Positions 16,178 to 24,339 of a stretch of DNA of 25,527 nt are shown here, piece after piece; the first letter of the stretch is position 1; each line of letters opens with the position of its first letter. Under the pieces are notes generated by a model. It made no database searches, was not told where the DNA came from, and saw only the letters and a list, made by a program, of their open reading frames with translations. Both the position numbers and the translations under genes were made by a program. Source of the DNA: Acidobacteriaceae bacterium (lineage in GTDB: Bacteria > Acidobacteriota > Terriglobia > Terriglobales > Acidobacteriaceae); the NCBI GenBank assembly GCA_003139975.1, contig PLHN01000207.1:1-25527 (forward strand), written 5' to 3'.

Positions 16178-17254
16178 CTAGACACCTCCGCCTCCGCGTT
16201 TTTTCCGATTCAGAATCGCAGCTTCCATAATCTGCTGCCATTGTTCGGTCGCGTCGTCCCATTCGAATTTCTCGGCGTGGTGGATGGCTGCGGCCGACAT
16301 CTGTTTTCGTAATTCCGAATCTTCTATCAATCGATCGAGCGCCGCGCCTAACTCGGCGTCGGAATTGGCCAGCAGGCCTGTGACGCCGTCCACCATATAG
16401 TCGGGACTGTACGAACGGCGAGCGATACATGGCAGTCCGCAGGCGGCCGCTTGTCCGAGCACCTGTGGATGACCTTCGAGTTCGCTCGGGAAGAAGAATA
16501 TCTGCGCTTGCCGCATTTCCTCACCCAGTTGCTCCGCATTCAAGTGACCGAGAAACTGGACATTCTGGCAGTTCGCATCTTGCGCCAATTTCCGGCACGC
16601 GTTTTCTCCTTCGCCCGCTCCGGCCAACCGGAACTCCCACTGCGGAAATCGGGTTGCCTGCTGCACGACCAAATCCGCACGCTTGTAGGCTCGGAACGAG
16701 CCGGCAAACAGAATGCCCCTGCTTCTGGAACTGACCGCAGGTTGCGGGCATGGATAATAATAGCGGCGGTCGATGCCATCGTAGACGACATCTACATTCT
16801 TACCGCTCAGTTTGCGCACCGTTTCTGCCATGTGGCGGCTGTTGGCGGCGAGGGCGTCGCATTCCCGCATGGCTCGCCACAGAACTGGGCGTTCTCTCTC
16901 TTGGCCTGCTTCGAGCCCTCCGGATACGACATACGTCACCAGCGCAGACCGCAAGCGCAGTTTCGCACGAGCGGCTAGAAACGCCGCGTCGATGGGTCCT
17001 TCTCTCGGAAAGAAGTAGACATCGGGAGCGCCGGCGAGCAGTTGCACCAGAATGCGCGGGGTATTGGCATGCTTCCCCCAGCGAAGAATCTGGGTGTTCT
17101 TACGTCCGAAAATTCGCGTATCGGGAGCGCCGGCGCTGAACATAATGACACGGTACCGCGCCGGGTCGAGCCGCGCGACTACCTCTTTCACCGTGAGATT
17201 TTGCGCGTTTGTATTGCTCTCGTCGGCAAACGAGGGAGTGAAAACCGTGATCAT
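16178..17254 (-). CDS. Glycosyltransferase family 4 with altered EX7E motif
   Basis: The 358-residue GT-B protein starts MITVFTPSFADESNTNAQNLT and has the donor domain from ILFAGSFRAYKRADLVVQQA. The EX7E site reads SELEGHPQVLGQAAACGLPCIA: the first Glu is present, but the second is Gln. In GT4 enzymes that second Glu contacts the donor nucleotide ribose, so binding may be altered although Gln can still hydrogen-bond. A glycine-rich RKKRGGGGV tail ends the protein. The gene starts 41 bp after the sulfatase-superfamily gene and is followed by a 137-bp gap. Donor and acceptor are unknown. Confidence 0.86.
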   Translation of the reverse strand: MITVFTPSFADESNTNAQNLTVKEVVARLDPARYRVIMFSAGAPDTRIFGRKNTQILRWGKHANTPRILVQLLAGAPDVYFFPREGPIDAAFLAARAKLRLRSALVTYVVSGGLEAGQERERPVLWRAMRECDALAANSRHMAETVRKLSGKNVDVVYDGIDRRYYYPCPQPAVSSRSRGILFAGSFRAYKRADLVVQQATRFPQWEFRLAGAGEGENACRKLAQDANCQNVQFLGHLNAEQLGEEMRQAQIFFFPSELEGHPQVLGQAAACGLPCIARRSYSPDYMVDGVTGLLANSDAELGAALDRLIEDSELRKQMSAAAIHHAEKFEWDDATEQWQQIMEAAILNRKKRGGGGV

Positions 17255-17295
17255 GCGCTCGTGGCTGATGGGATGGTCCTCAAGTCAACAGGATG

Positions 17296-18855
17296 CTAGG
17301 AATGCAATTTTAGTCGAAGGTCCCGCAAAAGAAATTTCAGACGGGCGGAACGATCGCCGGCCGATGTTGTTTTGATGTACTCCATCGCAACTAGCAAGAG
17401 GCGACGGCGAATTTCCGCCGTTTCCCGGCCCTGCAACGGGCTTTTTTCCTTTGGGTCCGAAATTATGTCGTAAATCTCTTCGGCCGCTCCCGCTTCGAGT
17501 CGTATGACCAGCTTGTACCGCGCCTCGCGCACGCACAGAAGCCTTGGCGACAAGCGGGTCTGTTCGTTAAGAGGATTCGTGCAGCCATACACGCACTCGG
17601 CAATCGCCAAATCCGCCGCGTCGCTATCTCGACCATCGGGCATTGCCACACGTTGCAATCGCGTCCACAAACTCTTGCCTCGAAAACCGGATGGTGGCGG
17701 CACATCCAGAATATCGAGCAACGTCGGCGCCAGATGGAGGTGACTGAAGACCATGCCAGTCCCCGAAGCCAGTGAGGTCTGGGAACTCAGTTGTGGCGCT
17801 TGGCGCGTCACTTTTTGCATACCCGGAACACGGCAGAGCAGTGGCACGCGCGCGACCTCTTCTGTCAAACTCACGGGAGCATGGTAGCGTCGGCCATGTT
17901 CCAGAAACTCCTCACCGTGGTCGGCTGTGAGCGCAAACACACAGTTGTCCCACCGGGACGAGCGCTGTAGACCACTCACCAGGCGAGCGATCTGGAAGTC
18001 CACCCAACGAATCCCTGCATCGTAAAGCTCAACAACAGCCTCCTTGTGTTTCTGCAAGCGATTAACCGCTACGTCTGACCGGTTCCAGAACTCATTCAGG
18101 TAGCGCACCCGTGCCGGTGAAAGATATCTTCCAGTTAAGTCGCGGAGCGCGGCTGCGCGTGGATAGTAGGGGTGATGAGGATCCATCAAGTGAATCCAGA
18201 GAAAGAATGGACGCGAATCGATCGACGCGAGCCACGACTCGGCGGATTCCATAACGATGTCTGCGGATGGATATTTTCGTAAGTCATCCACGCTGCCAAC
18301 CGCAGGCGCAGTGATCCTTGCGCGGTACTGAAAATAGAGTTCGTCGTAAAGGTAGGTGAGTCCCACAGCCTGGGCGGACTTCTTCAGCCATCGATTCGGG
18401 CTCCGGCGAAGACGCGCGTTCTGGAGAGAATTCGCAACATTCAGACCCGGAGTTGCGCCCGCGTCGAAGTCGAGAAAGTCGTGGAAGACCTCGAATCCCC
18501 GGTTGTATCCAAAGCGCGTCGAGATGTAAGGGTTGCCCGCCGAAAATGCGGCTGTAGCGTAACCAGCCCGGTGCAGGGCTGTCGCCAGCGTGTCCTCATC
18601 TGGCGCCAGACCAACCACATCCCTCCCTAAGGCAAGCGGCATACGAGACGCCAACATTGCCGGAAGCGAATAATACGTCGGCGCGCCAGCGACAACCGCA
18701 GTTGGAGCAACAAACGACTCCGATGCCAGAGCATCGAGGAACGGAGTCGTGGGGCGAGCATAGCCATAGAATCCACAGTGATCGGCCCGCAGGCAATCTA
18801 CGGTGATCAACACCAGCGATCGCGCTCCCCCGGTCTCTGTCGGGTTCTCTGGCAC
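17296..18855 (-). CDS. Sulfatase / alkaline-phosphatase-superfamily enzyme
   Basis: The 519-residue protein starts with the metal site ITVDCLRADHCGFYGY (about 17-32) and later has LTADHGEEFLEHG with the second Asp-His metal pair, plus a HAPVSLTEEVARVPLL region, all in the order expected of sulfatases and related phosphotransferases. At the nucleophile position, where sulfatases have C/S-x-P-S-R, this protein reads GAPTYYSLPAML, aligning Thr60 with the nucleophile. Thr is used by LtaS/EptA-like phosphoglycerol or phosphoethanolamine transferases, so a phospho-transfer or hydrolysis role is as likely as sulfate removal. No signal peptide or membrane helix is evident, unlike those transferases. 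The start is GTG, one base after the TAG of the deacetylase-fold gene, so the two are tightly coupled. Confidence 0.82.
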   Translation of the reverse strand: MPENPTETGGARSLVLITVDCLRADHCGFYGYARPTTPFLDALASESFVAPTAVVAGAPTYYSLPAMLASRMPLALGRDVVGLAPDEDTLATALHRAGYATAAFSAGNPYISTRFGYNRGFEVFHDFLDFDAGATPGLNVANSLQNARLRRSPNRWLKKSAQAVGLTYLYDELYFQYRARITAPAVGSVDDLRKYPSADIVMESAESWLASIDSRPFFLWIHLMDPHHPYYPRAAALRDLTGRYLSPARVRYLNEFWNRSDVAVNRLQKHKEAVVELYDAGIRWVDFQIARLVSGLQRSSRWDNCVFALTADHGEEFLEHGRRYHAPVSLTEEVARVPLLCRVPGMQKVTRQAPQLSSQTSLASGTGMVFSHLHLAPTLLDILDVPPPSGFRGKSLWTRLQRVAMPDGRDSDAADLAIAECVYGCTNPLNEQTRLSPRLLCVREARYKLVIRLEAGAAEEIYDIISDPKEKSPLQGRETAEIRRRLLLVAMEYIKTTSAGDRSARLKFLLRDLRLKLHS

Positions 18856-18856
18856 G

Positions 18857-20002
18857 CTAGCGATCCGTTCCTGCGGCTTTCACGCCTACCGCGATCTTCT
18901 CAAGCGCGCCAGTAAAGACGCCTTGAGTCGTAATCTGCCATAAGTCTTCGTCGCTAACGTAGAGCAGGTCTGGCCACTTACTTTCCATCGCGCTCAGAAA
19001 ACCGTTGAGCATCGTCAAGGTTGGCGTGCGGAAGTCTCGAATTGTGGAATGAAAATTGATCGAGTGGATTGAAACGATCGCTGGCAGCCCGCCTGAGAGG
19101 CAATCATTTGCCTGCTTGACGACATTCTCCAGATCGCATGCTTCGGTAGCCGGTTCCATTTCCACGTTGCGGAATATCAGAAGCATGCCGTTTGCGTCGA
19201 ACGATGGCCCCTTTTTCCCGCCAGGTCCACCTTGAGCCACACGCACTCCCGCTTCAAACCACGCGGTCTTCGTATCTTGATTGGCACGATAGCCGGGAGC
19301 ACACGCACTGAGCGGAATGGCGGCGAACAGCGCTCGGTAGATTTCCGCGGCACGGTGAATGGCTGCACGCTGATCCGCCAAGGACAAAAATCTCTCCGCC
19401 GGCGGCAAAGCTGGGTCCCAATACTCGTATCCAACCCATGGCATACGCCAGTGGATGTAAGGCGTCCCGGCTCGCCAAAGTGTCTGCAACAACTGACCTC
19501 GCTCGCCATTCGCTTCGAGTTCTCTTGCAACGGCAGCTACGCAAAAATGAGTCAGACAGTGCAATGCGGGCGAGAACAGCCGCTCGCGAATTCCTTCCTG
19601 ATAAGCCTCCATCAGCGAGGGGCGTTGCCAAGGCTCGGGAAGACCGTCTGTCAGGGGCCGCAACAGAATCTCTCGCGTGCTTTTTCCCCCGTGTTGAAAA
19701 TCCACATTCGCCATGATGAAATTCATTCCGATGCAAGGATGACGGCCAGCGCTGTCATGGTGTTTTCTTAGCACGTCGCTTAGAGCTTGCAAATCGCCGG
19801 ACGTTTCCAGGCTGTAAGAGTCGTACGGCTTCTCCCCCAGGTTCAGGCCTTTCGCTTGCAGTTCGTCCCATCCTTCGCGATCGCGCACACCAACCCGGCC
19901 CCAGTCATCGCTTTGAAACAGCACGAGCGGCCGATCGAAGCGAAGCCCAAGTTCAGCGGAATCTTTTGCGCGGTTCCAATGGCGGAAGAGACGATCGATC
20001 AT
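18857..20002 (-). CDS. Divergent polysaccharide deacetylase-fold protein (SDDW type)
   Basis: The 381-residue protein has LFQSDDWGRVGVR at about 28-40; the SDDW pair sits where NodB-type enzymes have their catalytic and metal aspartates. ALHCLTHF resembles the two-histidine motif 2, CAPGYRAN the substrate-binding proline-glycine motif 3, and VSIHSINFH a late histidine motif. Together these suggest the seven-stranded glycoside hydrolase/deacetylase barrel, in a group usually annotated as hypothetical or polysaccharide (de)acetylase. No signal peptide is seen. It is followed after a single base by the sulfatase-superfamily gene, so the two products may act on the same glycan. The barrel assignment is moderately sure; deacetylation itself is inferred. 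Confidence 0.65.
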   Translation of the reverse strand: MIDRLFRHWNRAKDSAELGLRFDRPLVLFQSDDWGRVGVRDREGWDELQAKGLNLGEKPYDSYSLETSGDLQALSDVLRKHHDSAGRHPCIGMNFIMANVDFQHGGKSTREILLRPLTDGLPEPWQRPSLMEAYQEGIRERLFSPALHCLTHFCVAAVARELEANGERGQLLQTLWRAGTPYIHWRMPWVGYEYWDPALPPAERFLSLADQRAAIHRAAEIYRALFAAIPLSACAPGYRANQDTKTAWFEAGVRVAQGGPGGKKGPSFDANGMLLIFRNVEMEPATEACDLENVVKQANDCLSGGLPAIVSIHSINFHSTIRDFRTPTLTMLNGFLSAMESKWPDLLYVSDEDLWQITTQGVFTGALEKIAVGVKAAGTDR

Positions 20003-20045
20003 TCAGATTGACTCATTGGACCGGGCCCGGTTTGTGTTGAGGCCG

Positions 20046-20747
20046 TCATTTGCGAACCCACGCGCTGAAGTTGGCCGTGAAATAGTCGCCTGTACCCCCC
20101 AGCTTTTCCAGGATGCTTCCAGCCACATTAAGAATGGGCACCAGAGTCCACGCTAGCACAGGCACCAGGAACCTCGGCCTGGCAAACGAAATCAGGAACA
20201 CGTTCAATGTGCGAAAAAGGCCGGTGACACTGTTCCCTTCCGGAATCACTTCAACTTCTGCAAAATCGCGAAGCAGGTAGCGCAGTCCCTCGGGCAAGAA
20301 GCGCCAGTATTCCTGGTCGGAGTCGCGCACAAAAACCGACGGAGCGCTGATAAATGCACTGCCGCCGGTTCGCAGCACTCGCCTGATTTCTTCCAACGCT
20401 CGGGCCGGCTCGGGAAGATATTCCAGCACCTGCGTGCAGATCACGAGATCGAATTGACCGTCCGAAAAAGGAAGCGCTTCGGCAACGGCCGCCGCGTTAA
20501 CCAGCGGAGTCAGTTGCGGGTCGATCGCCACGTAATTCTTCACGCGCACTCCGAGCAGTGGGCGATAAGGCTGCAATCGCCCCCCAACATCCAGCACCGT
20601 TAGCCCAGCGGTTGGCAACCGCTCGATTCTCTCTTCAGCAATTCGACGGCGGTGACGCAGAATCAGCCAGTTCGGGTTTCGAAGCGAAGGTCGGACACGC
20701 TCTCGACTGTCCTTTGAAACCTGTTCAAGGGTTGGCTGCGCTCGCAT
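20046..20747 (-). CDS. Class I SAM-dependent methyltransferase
   Basis: A 233-residue protein whose motif I reads VLDVGGRLQPYRPLL (about 51-65), followed by YVAIDPQ, LPFSDGQFDLVICTQVLEYLPEP and RRVLRTGGSAFISAP, the standard class I methyltransferase sequence. The C-terminal ~60 residues are hydrophobic (LVPVLAWTLVPILNVAGSILEKL), suggesting a membrane-associated hairpin and so a lipid-linked substrate. It is not closely similar to the other two methyltransferases in the window. The ATG at 20747 lies eight bases after the stop of the 65-residue gene, without a clear Shine-Dalgarno, so it probably depends on readthrough of ribosomes from upstream. Confidence 0.85.
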   Translation of the reverse strand: MRAQPTLEQVSKDSRERVRPSLRNPNWLILRHRRRIAEERIERLPTAGLTVLDVGGRLQPYRPLLGVRVKNYVAIDPQLTPLVNAAAVAEALPFSDGQFDLVICTQVLEYLPEPARALEEIRRVLRTGGSAFISAPSVFVRDSDQEYWRFLPEGLRYLLRDFAEVEVIPEGNSVTGLFRTLNVFLISFARPRFLVPVLAWTLVPILNVAGSILEKLGGTGDYFTANFSAWVRK

Positions 20748-20755
20748 AGTAAGGG

Positions 20756-20953
20756 TCAGATGTAACCCAGGTCCCGCAAGCGCTGCTCAAGGATTGCCTT
20801 TTCTTTCTGGTCGAGCTTCTCGGCATCGTCGCGAAGAATTTCATGCAGAATGAATTCCAGTAACGACTCGATCGTTGGAAATTGCTTGCCATAGCGCTGT
20901 TCAGCCGCAGCGCAGAGTTCTTCCGGCAAGCTGACCTGCCTCTGGGTGTTCAC
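20756..20953 (-). CDS. Small ribbon-helix-helix-like protein
   Basis: A 65-residue protein with a short strand (RQVSLPEEL), helix A, a turn and helix B (TIESLLEFILHEIL), the order of MetJ/Arc/CopG-type ribbon-helix-helix DNA-binding proteins, then a charged tail ending RLRDLGYI. The GTG start overlaps the flippase stop (GTGA, 20950-20953), so it is made with the flippase. Ribbon-helix-helix proteins act as dimers and commonly repress their own operon, so local regulation is possible, though the strand has little basic character. I do not recognise the family with certainty; a protein-binding role is the alternative. No partner toxin is next to it, arguing against an antitoxin. Confidence 0.6.
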   Translation of the reverse strand: MNTQRQVSLPEELCAAAEQRYGKQFPTIESLLEFILHEILRDDAEKLDQKEKAILEQRLRDLGYI

Positions 20954-22560
20954 TTTCCGATGGCTCCACGTATCCGATCCCGAACCGCAGTCATAATCAC
21001 TTTGTCGTCATCATCCAAGCCAAAGATCAAGGACAGCCCACCAAACACGACATACGAAGCCACCAGCGCCGCGCCAATCCAGGGCCATTGCGGCTGGTGC
21101 TGGCCCACCGCGAGCTTTACGCCGAACACCGTGCCAATGGTCGCCATGGCGGGCACAATCAGGCGAAAATAAGTCCAGTTGTAGGGCGAGAATTGCAACG
21201 CGACACGAACTTCGCGCAGATAAAAATAATTGCTCACCGCATTGCTCAACGCCGCTGCTGCCGCCACGCCCAGCATTCCGAATGGTCTCACCAGGACCAG
21301 GGTGACGGCCACTACAAAAATCGCCATCATCGCCTGAATCCGAATCAGGCGCCGTTGATTGCCTGACATCAGCAGTAGGTAGCCAACCGAGCCCACACCC
21401 GTGTTTATCAACTGACCGAGTGTACCGACGATTAGCACCGCCCAGCCTGCCCCAAATGCAGGACCGAACAGCAGCATGAGCGGTTTGGAGAAAATCATCA
21501 CGACGAACGCCAGCGGCAAGGTCAGCCCGAAAATCCACTTCGTGAGTGTTTGAAAAAGTCGGCTCAGCAGAGCGTGCTCTCCACGCGCGTGCAAGTCTGC
21601 GATGGTGGGAGAGAAAATCTGGTTTACCGACTGCAGAACGATGGACACAAAACCAACAAGCGTGGCCGCGACCGCGTAGATACCGACATCCCGCGCCGCA
21701 AGGAAAACTCCGAGCAGCACCTTATCAGTCTGGGACAAAATAAATTCCAGGAAACTTACGCCCAACGCAGCCGCCGAGAACCAGAAAACCTCAGGTTCCA
21801 TTGCGACCGCGCCGCCCGGGGGCCGCCGCGCCTGCGGCGGAGTCATTTTCCAGGCCATAGAAACAAGCAGAAGAAGAACCACCGCACTCGCCGCCACCTG
21901 CGAGAACAAATAGCCGCGCAGCGCCAGACCGGCGCTCAGAACGATAACGCCGGCCACGACGCTCAGCGGACTGCCAATGAAATTCGTTATCAAGGTGCGG
22001 ACTGCGACGTCCTTGTAACCGGCAAGAATCTGCCCGCAAAACGAGGTCAGTCCTCCCAGTGCAAGCAAGGCCGCGAAAAAAGGTAAGTACGGAATGAGCG
22101 CCGGCGTGTGGTAGATGTGCAGCGCCAACCATGGTCCAGTGACAAGGACTGCGATAGCCATGGCCACATTGCTGACGAGCAGCACCGCTGACATTCGGCG
22201 AAGAAACCCGTGCAGCCGCTGCCATTGCCCGGTTCCAGAGTACGCCGCAACAAACCGCGTCGCCGCTTGTGGCAGGCCCAAACCGTTGAAGATTCCCAGG
22301 AACCCGACAATCGTCATGCCAAGCGCGTAAATGCCCAGCCCATCCGCGCCCAGAACCCGCGCCGCGTAGATCTTGAAGAGATATCCGGCGGCTGCGGTAA
22401 ACAGGCTGCCCGCAAAATACACCGTGGAGTGCCGCGAAATTTCGCCAACCTGACTGCGGAATTGGGCTTGCTGATTTGCCAGTAATGGCGAATCCAGCGG
22501 CTCGATTGTTGTATCGGAGGTGCCCAAGATTTGTCGCTGCTCCGTTGCTATGCCGGCCAC
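20950..22560 (-). CDS. Oligosaccharide flippase (Wzx-like, MOP superfamily)
   Basis: The 536-residue protein has a ~45-residue polar N-terminus, then 12-14 membrane segments beginning with GSLFTAAAGYLFKIYAARVLGADGLGIYAL, a typical polysaccharide-flippase first helix pair with the ARxLG-x-x-x-x-G-Y motif. Charged loops such as RLFQTLTKW and the late LLLMSGNQRRLIRIQ match the family. It would move undecaprenyl-linked repeat units across the inner membrane, feeding the polymerase/ligase encoded at 12654-14075. The start is GTG at 22560, 13 bases after the stop of the GT-B-like gene; its stop overlaps the small ribbon-helix-helix-like gene. No better ATG lies in a suitable place. Confidence 0.9.
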   Translation of the reverse strand: MAGIATEQRQILGTSDTTIEPLDSPLLANQQAQFRSQVGEISRHSTVYFAGSLFTAAAGYLFKIYAARVLGADGLGIYALGMTIVGFLGIFNGLGLPQAATRFVAAYSGTGQWQRLHGFLRRMSAVLLVSNVAMAIAVLVTGPWLALHIYHTPALIPYLPFFAALLALGGLTSFCGQILAGYKDVAVRTLITNFIGSPLSVVAGVIVLSAGLALRGYLFSQVAASAVVLLLLVSMAWKMTPPQARRPPGGAVAMEPEVFWFSAAALGVSFLEFILSQTDKVLLGVFLAARDVGIYAVAATLVGFVSIVLQSVNQIFSPTIADLHARGEHALLSRLFQTLTKWIFGLTLPLAFVVMIFSKPLMLLFGPAFGAGWAVLIVGTLGQLINTGVGSVGYLLLMSGNQRRLIRIQAMMAIFVVAVTLVLVRPFGMLGVAAAAALSNAVSNYFYLREVRVALQFSPYNWTYFRLIVPAMATIGTVFGVKLAVGQHQPQWPWIGAALVASYVVFGGLSLIFGLDDDDKVIMTAVRDRIRGAIGK

Positions 22561-22573
22561 GCTGTTCTGAAGA

Positions 22574-24304
22574 TTATCGCAGAGTGCCCGACCGAGAACC
22601 CCCCAGAATTTCCGACAGTTGCTCAGGCGCCATGGCGCGCACCAACCGGTTGCGCAGGCTAGCGGGAGGAATCGCCCCTTTCAACCTGTTGGGAATTTTC
22701 AAAAGATCGTCCGGACAATCAAGCATCTGCGCCACGCCAAAGCGGGCATACTGAGGCGCATAGCCAACATACGCGTGTCGCAGCCATCCGCACAGGAAGG
22801 CCGGGATTCCGACGCTTGCGCACTCGAAAGCGGTCGTGGATTCGACGGTCACGGCGCACCATGTGTTTTGCAGGATCTCGTTTGACAGTGGCGCCGCGAC
22901 AATGCTCACCACTTGCAACTCGTCCTCGCTTAGCACTCGATTCAGCATCCGTTGGCGCTCGCGCGCGCTCTCAAACGGATGGAGCTTCAGCACAACTCTC
23001 TTCCCCGCTTTCCGGGCTGCCGCGCACAAGCGAGGCACGATTTCCTTATAAATGGCTTCCGGGCGCCAGAGATCGGTTTCGTAGGGCTCGGTGAAGAAAA
23101 CGATCCAGGGCGCGCCATCACTCCACAGCCGGCGATCTTGCATCGGCGTGAAGGGCGCGCCGATGCGAAGGCCACTGGCATCGACTCTACACACGCGCTC
23201 CAGGTAATCCTTCTCCATTTCCCCCTTCACCAGGTAGGTCGAAAAAGCGGGATTCTTGAAGGCCATGATTCCGTCGAGAGCTCCATGATGACAAGCGACC
23301 GCCGGAAGCCGCCGCTGGCGCGCAAGAAGCAGCGGAATCCTGGTATAGGGATTCGAATCGTCCGCACTCAGGCACGCAACCACCTCACGTCGTTCGAACA
23401 CGGCATTCCAAGCATCGCGAACCGCCACGCCCCAACGCAACCACCGCTTCGCATTGCTCAGCACGCCTAGTTGAGCGCTCACCGAGAATTCAGGGTGCGA
23501 TCGAAGCGAACTTTGAAGTTCATTCCATCCGCTCTCCAGCCGCCGCAGTTCATCCTGGTCGCATCCTCGTTTAGCGAATGCGGCGAGCGCTTCGGTCTGC
23601 ACGTTGCGGGGAGTCAAAGAGCTTTCGCCAGTCTCACGCGCCAGCACGAGCAAGAATTGCTGGTCTGGCAATACCTCCGTATAACGGAATGCAGTTCGGG
23701 TGACGTTCGAATAAGCGCTCGGGATCAGCACTACCGGCTCGGATGATCGAGCTGCGCTTGCGGCAAACCTCTGCCTCAACAGATAGCGCTCGTCGTACTT
23801 GTCATAAACGACCTGCCGTAGCTGGCGGAAATTCAGATTGGCTGCCGCGCGCCCAACGCGGCTCGCGCTTCGAACAAGCCGCCGTTGCAGGCCCGCGCCG
23901 AGCACTCTTAGCGGGCAACGCAATTGCAGGCGCAGCGCTTCCGCAAGTGGCGATGGCCGCGTCACGGTCAGTGCCTCGCAGGCTCCGATCTTGTTGGCGA
24001 GGCGTTGTACCAGCCGCAAGTCCTGCATCTCCGGTTGCAACAGGATTCCGATCACGTCCCACCAGTCGATACCGAAGCGATCGACTACACGGCTCAAGCC
24101 TAAGTGCAGCAGGTCGCGCCATGCCAGCAAATCCTCAACTTCAATAGCGAGATCAAAAATGCTAAAAACCGGACACCCGAGTTGGCGGCTCCAGTCCTCA
24201 TAGGACGACTTTGGAGCTTTGCCCAGGTCAACAACTAGGTCCCACTGGCCGCGAACCCATGAACGCTGGAAGGCGTCTTCGGGATGAAGGAGGAGAATTT
24301 TCAT
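22574..24304 (-). CDS. GT-B-like protein, probable nonulosonic-acid or capsule glycosyltransferase
   Basis: I do not recognise this 576-residue protein as a named family. Its second half has features of capsule-type GT-B enzymes: a histidine-glycine loop CHHGALDG (338-345), IVFFTEPYETD opening a second Rossmann-like domain (~400), VVLKLHPFES (437-446) with the KLHP motif shared by CDP-glycerol phosphotransferases, KpsC/KpsS-like and some sialyltransferases, and TVESTTAFECASVGIP (486-501) matching the late Ser-Ser/Thr-x-x-x-E donor-binding motif of those families. The first 180 residues are unassigned and may form a separate domain. It starts 35 bp after the PseI-type synthase stop, so a role in transferring the nonulosonic acid made by that pathway is attractive but inferred. 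ATG at 24304, no clear Shine-Dalgarno. Confidence 0.6.
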   Translation of the reverse strand: MKILLLHPEDAFQRSWVRGQWDLVVDLGKAPKSSYEDWSRQLGCPVFSIFDLAIEVEDLLAWRDLLHLGLSRVVDRFGIDWWDVIGILLQPEMQDLRLVQRLANKIGACEALTVTRPSPLAEALRLQLRCPLRVLGAGLQRRLVRSASRVGRAAANLNFRQLRQVVYDKYDERYLLRQRFAASAARSSEPVVLIPSAYSNVTRTAFRYTEVLPDQQFLLVLARETGESSLTPRNVQTEALAAFAKRGCDQDELRRLESGWNELQSSLRSHPEFSVSAQLGVLSNAKRWLRWGVAVRDAWNAVFERREVVACLSADDSNPYTRIPLLLARQRRLPAVACHHGALDGIMAFKNPAFSTYLVKGEMEKDYLERVCRVDASGLRIGAPFTPMQDRRLWSDGAPWIVFFTEPYETDLWRPEAIYKEIVPRLCAAARKAGKRVVLKLHPFESARERQRMLNRVLSEDELQVVSIVAAPLSNEILQNTWCAVTVESTTAFECASVGIPAFLCGWLRHAYVGYAPQYARFGVAQMLDCPDDLLKIPNRLKGAIPPASLRNRLVRAMAPEQLSEILGGSRSGTLR

Positions 24305-24339
24305 TAAGCAACTGCACTATGCAAACTGGGCGCGGAAGT

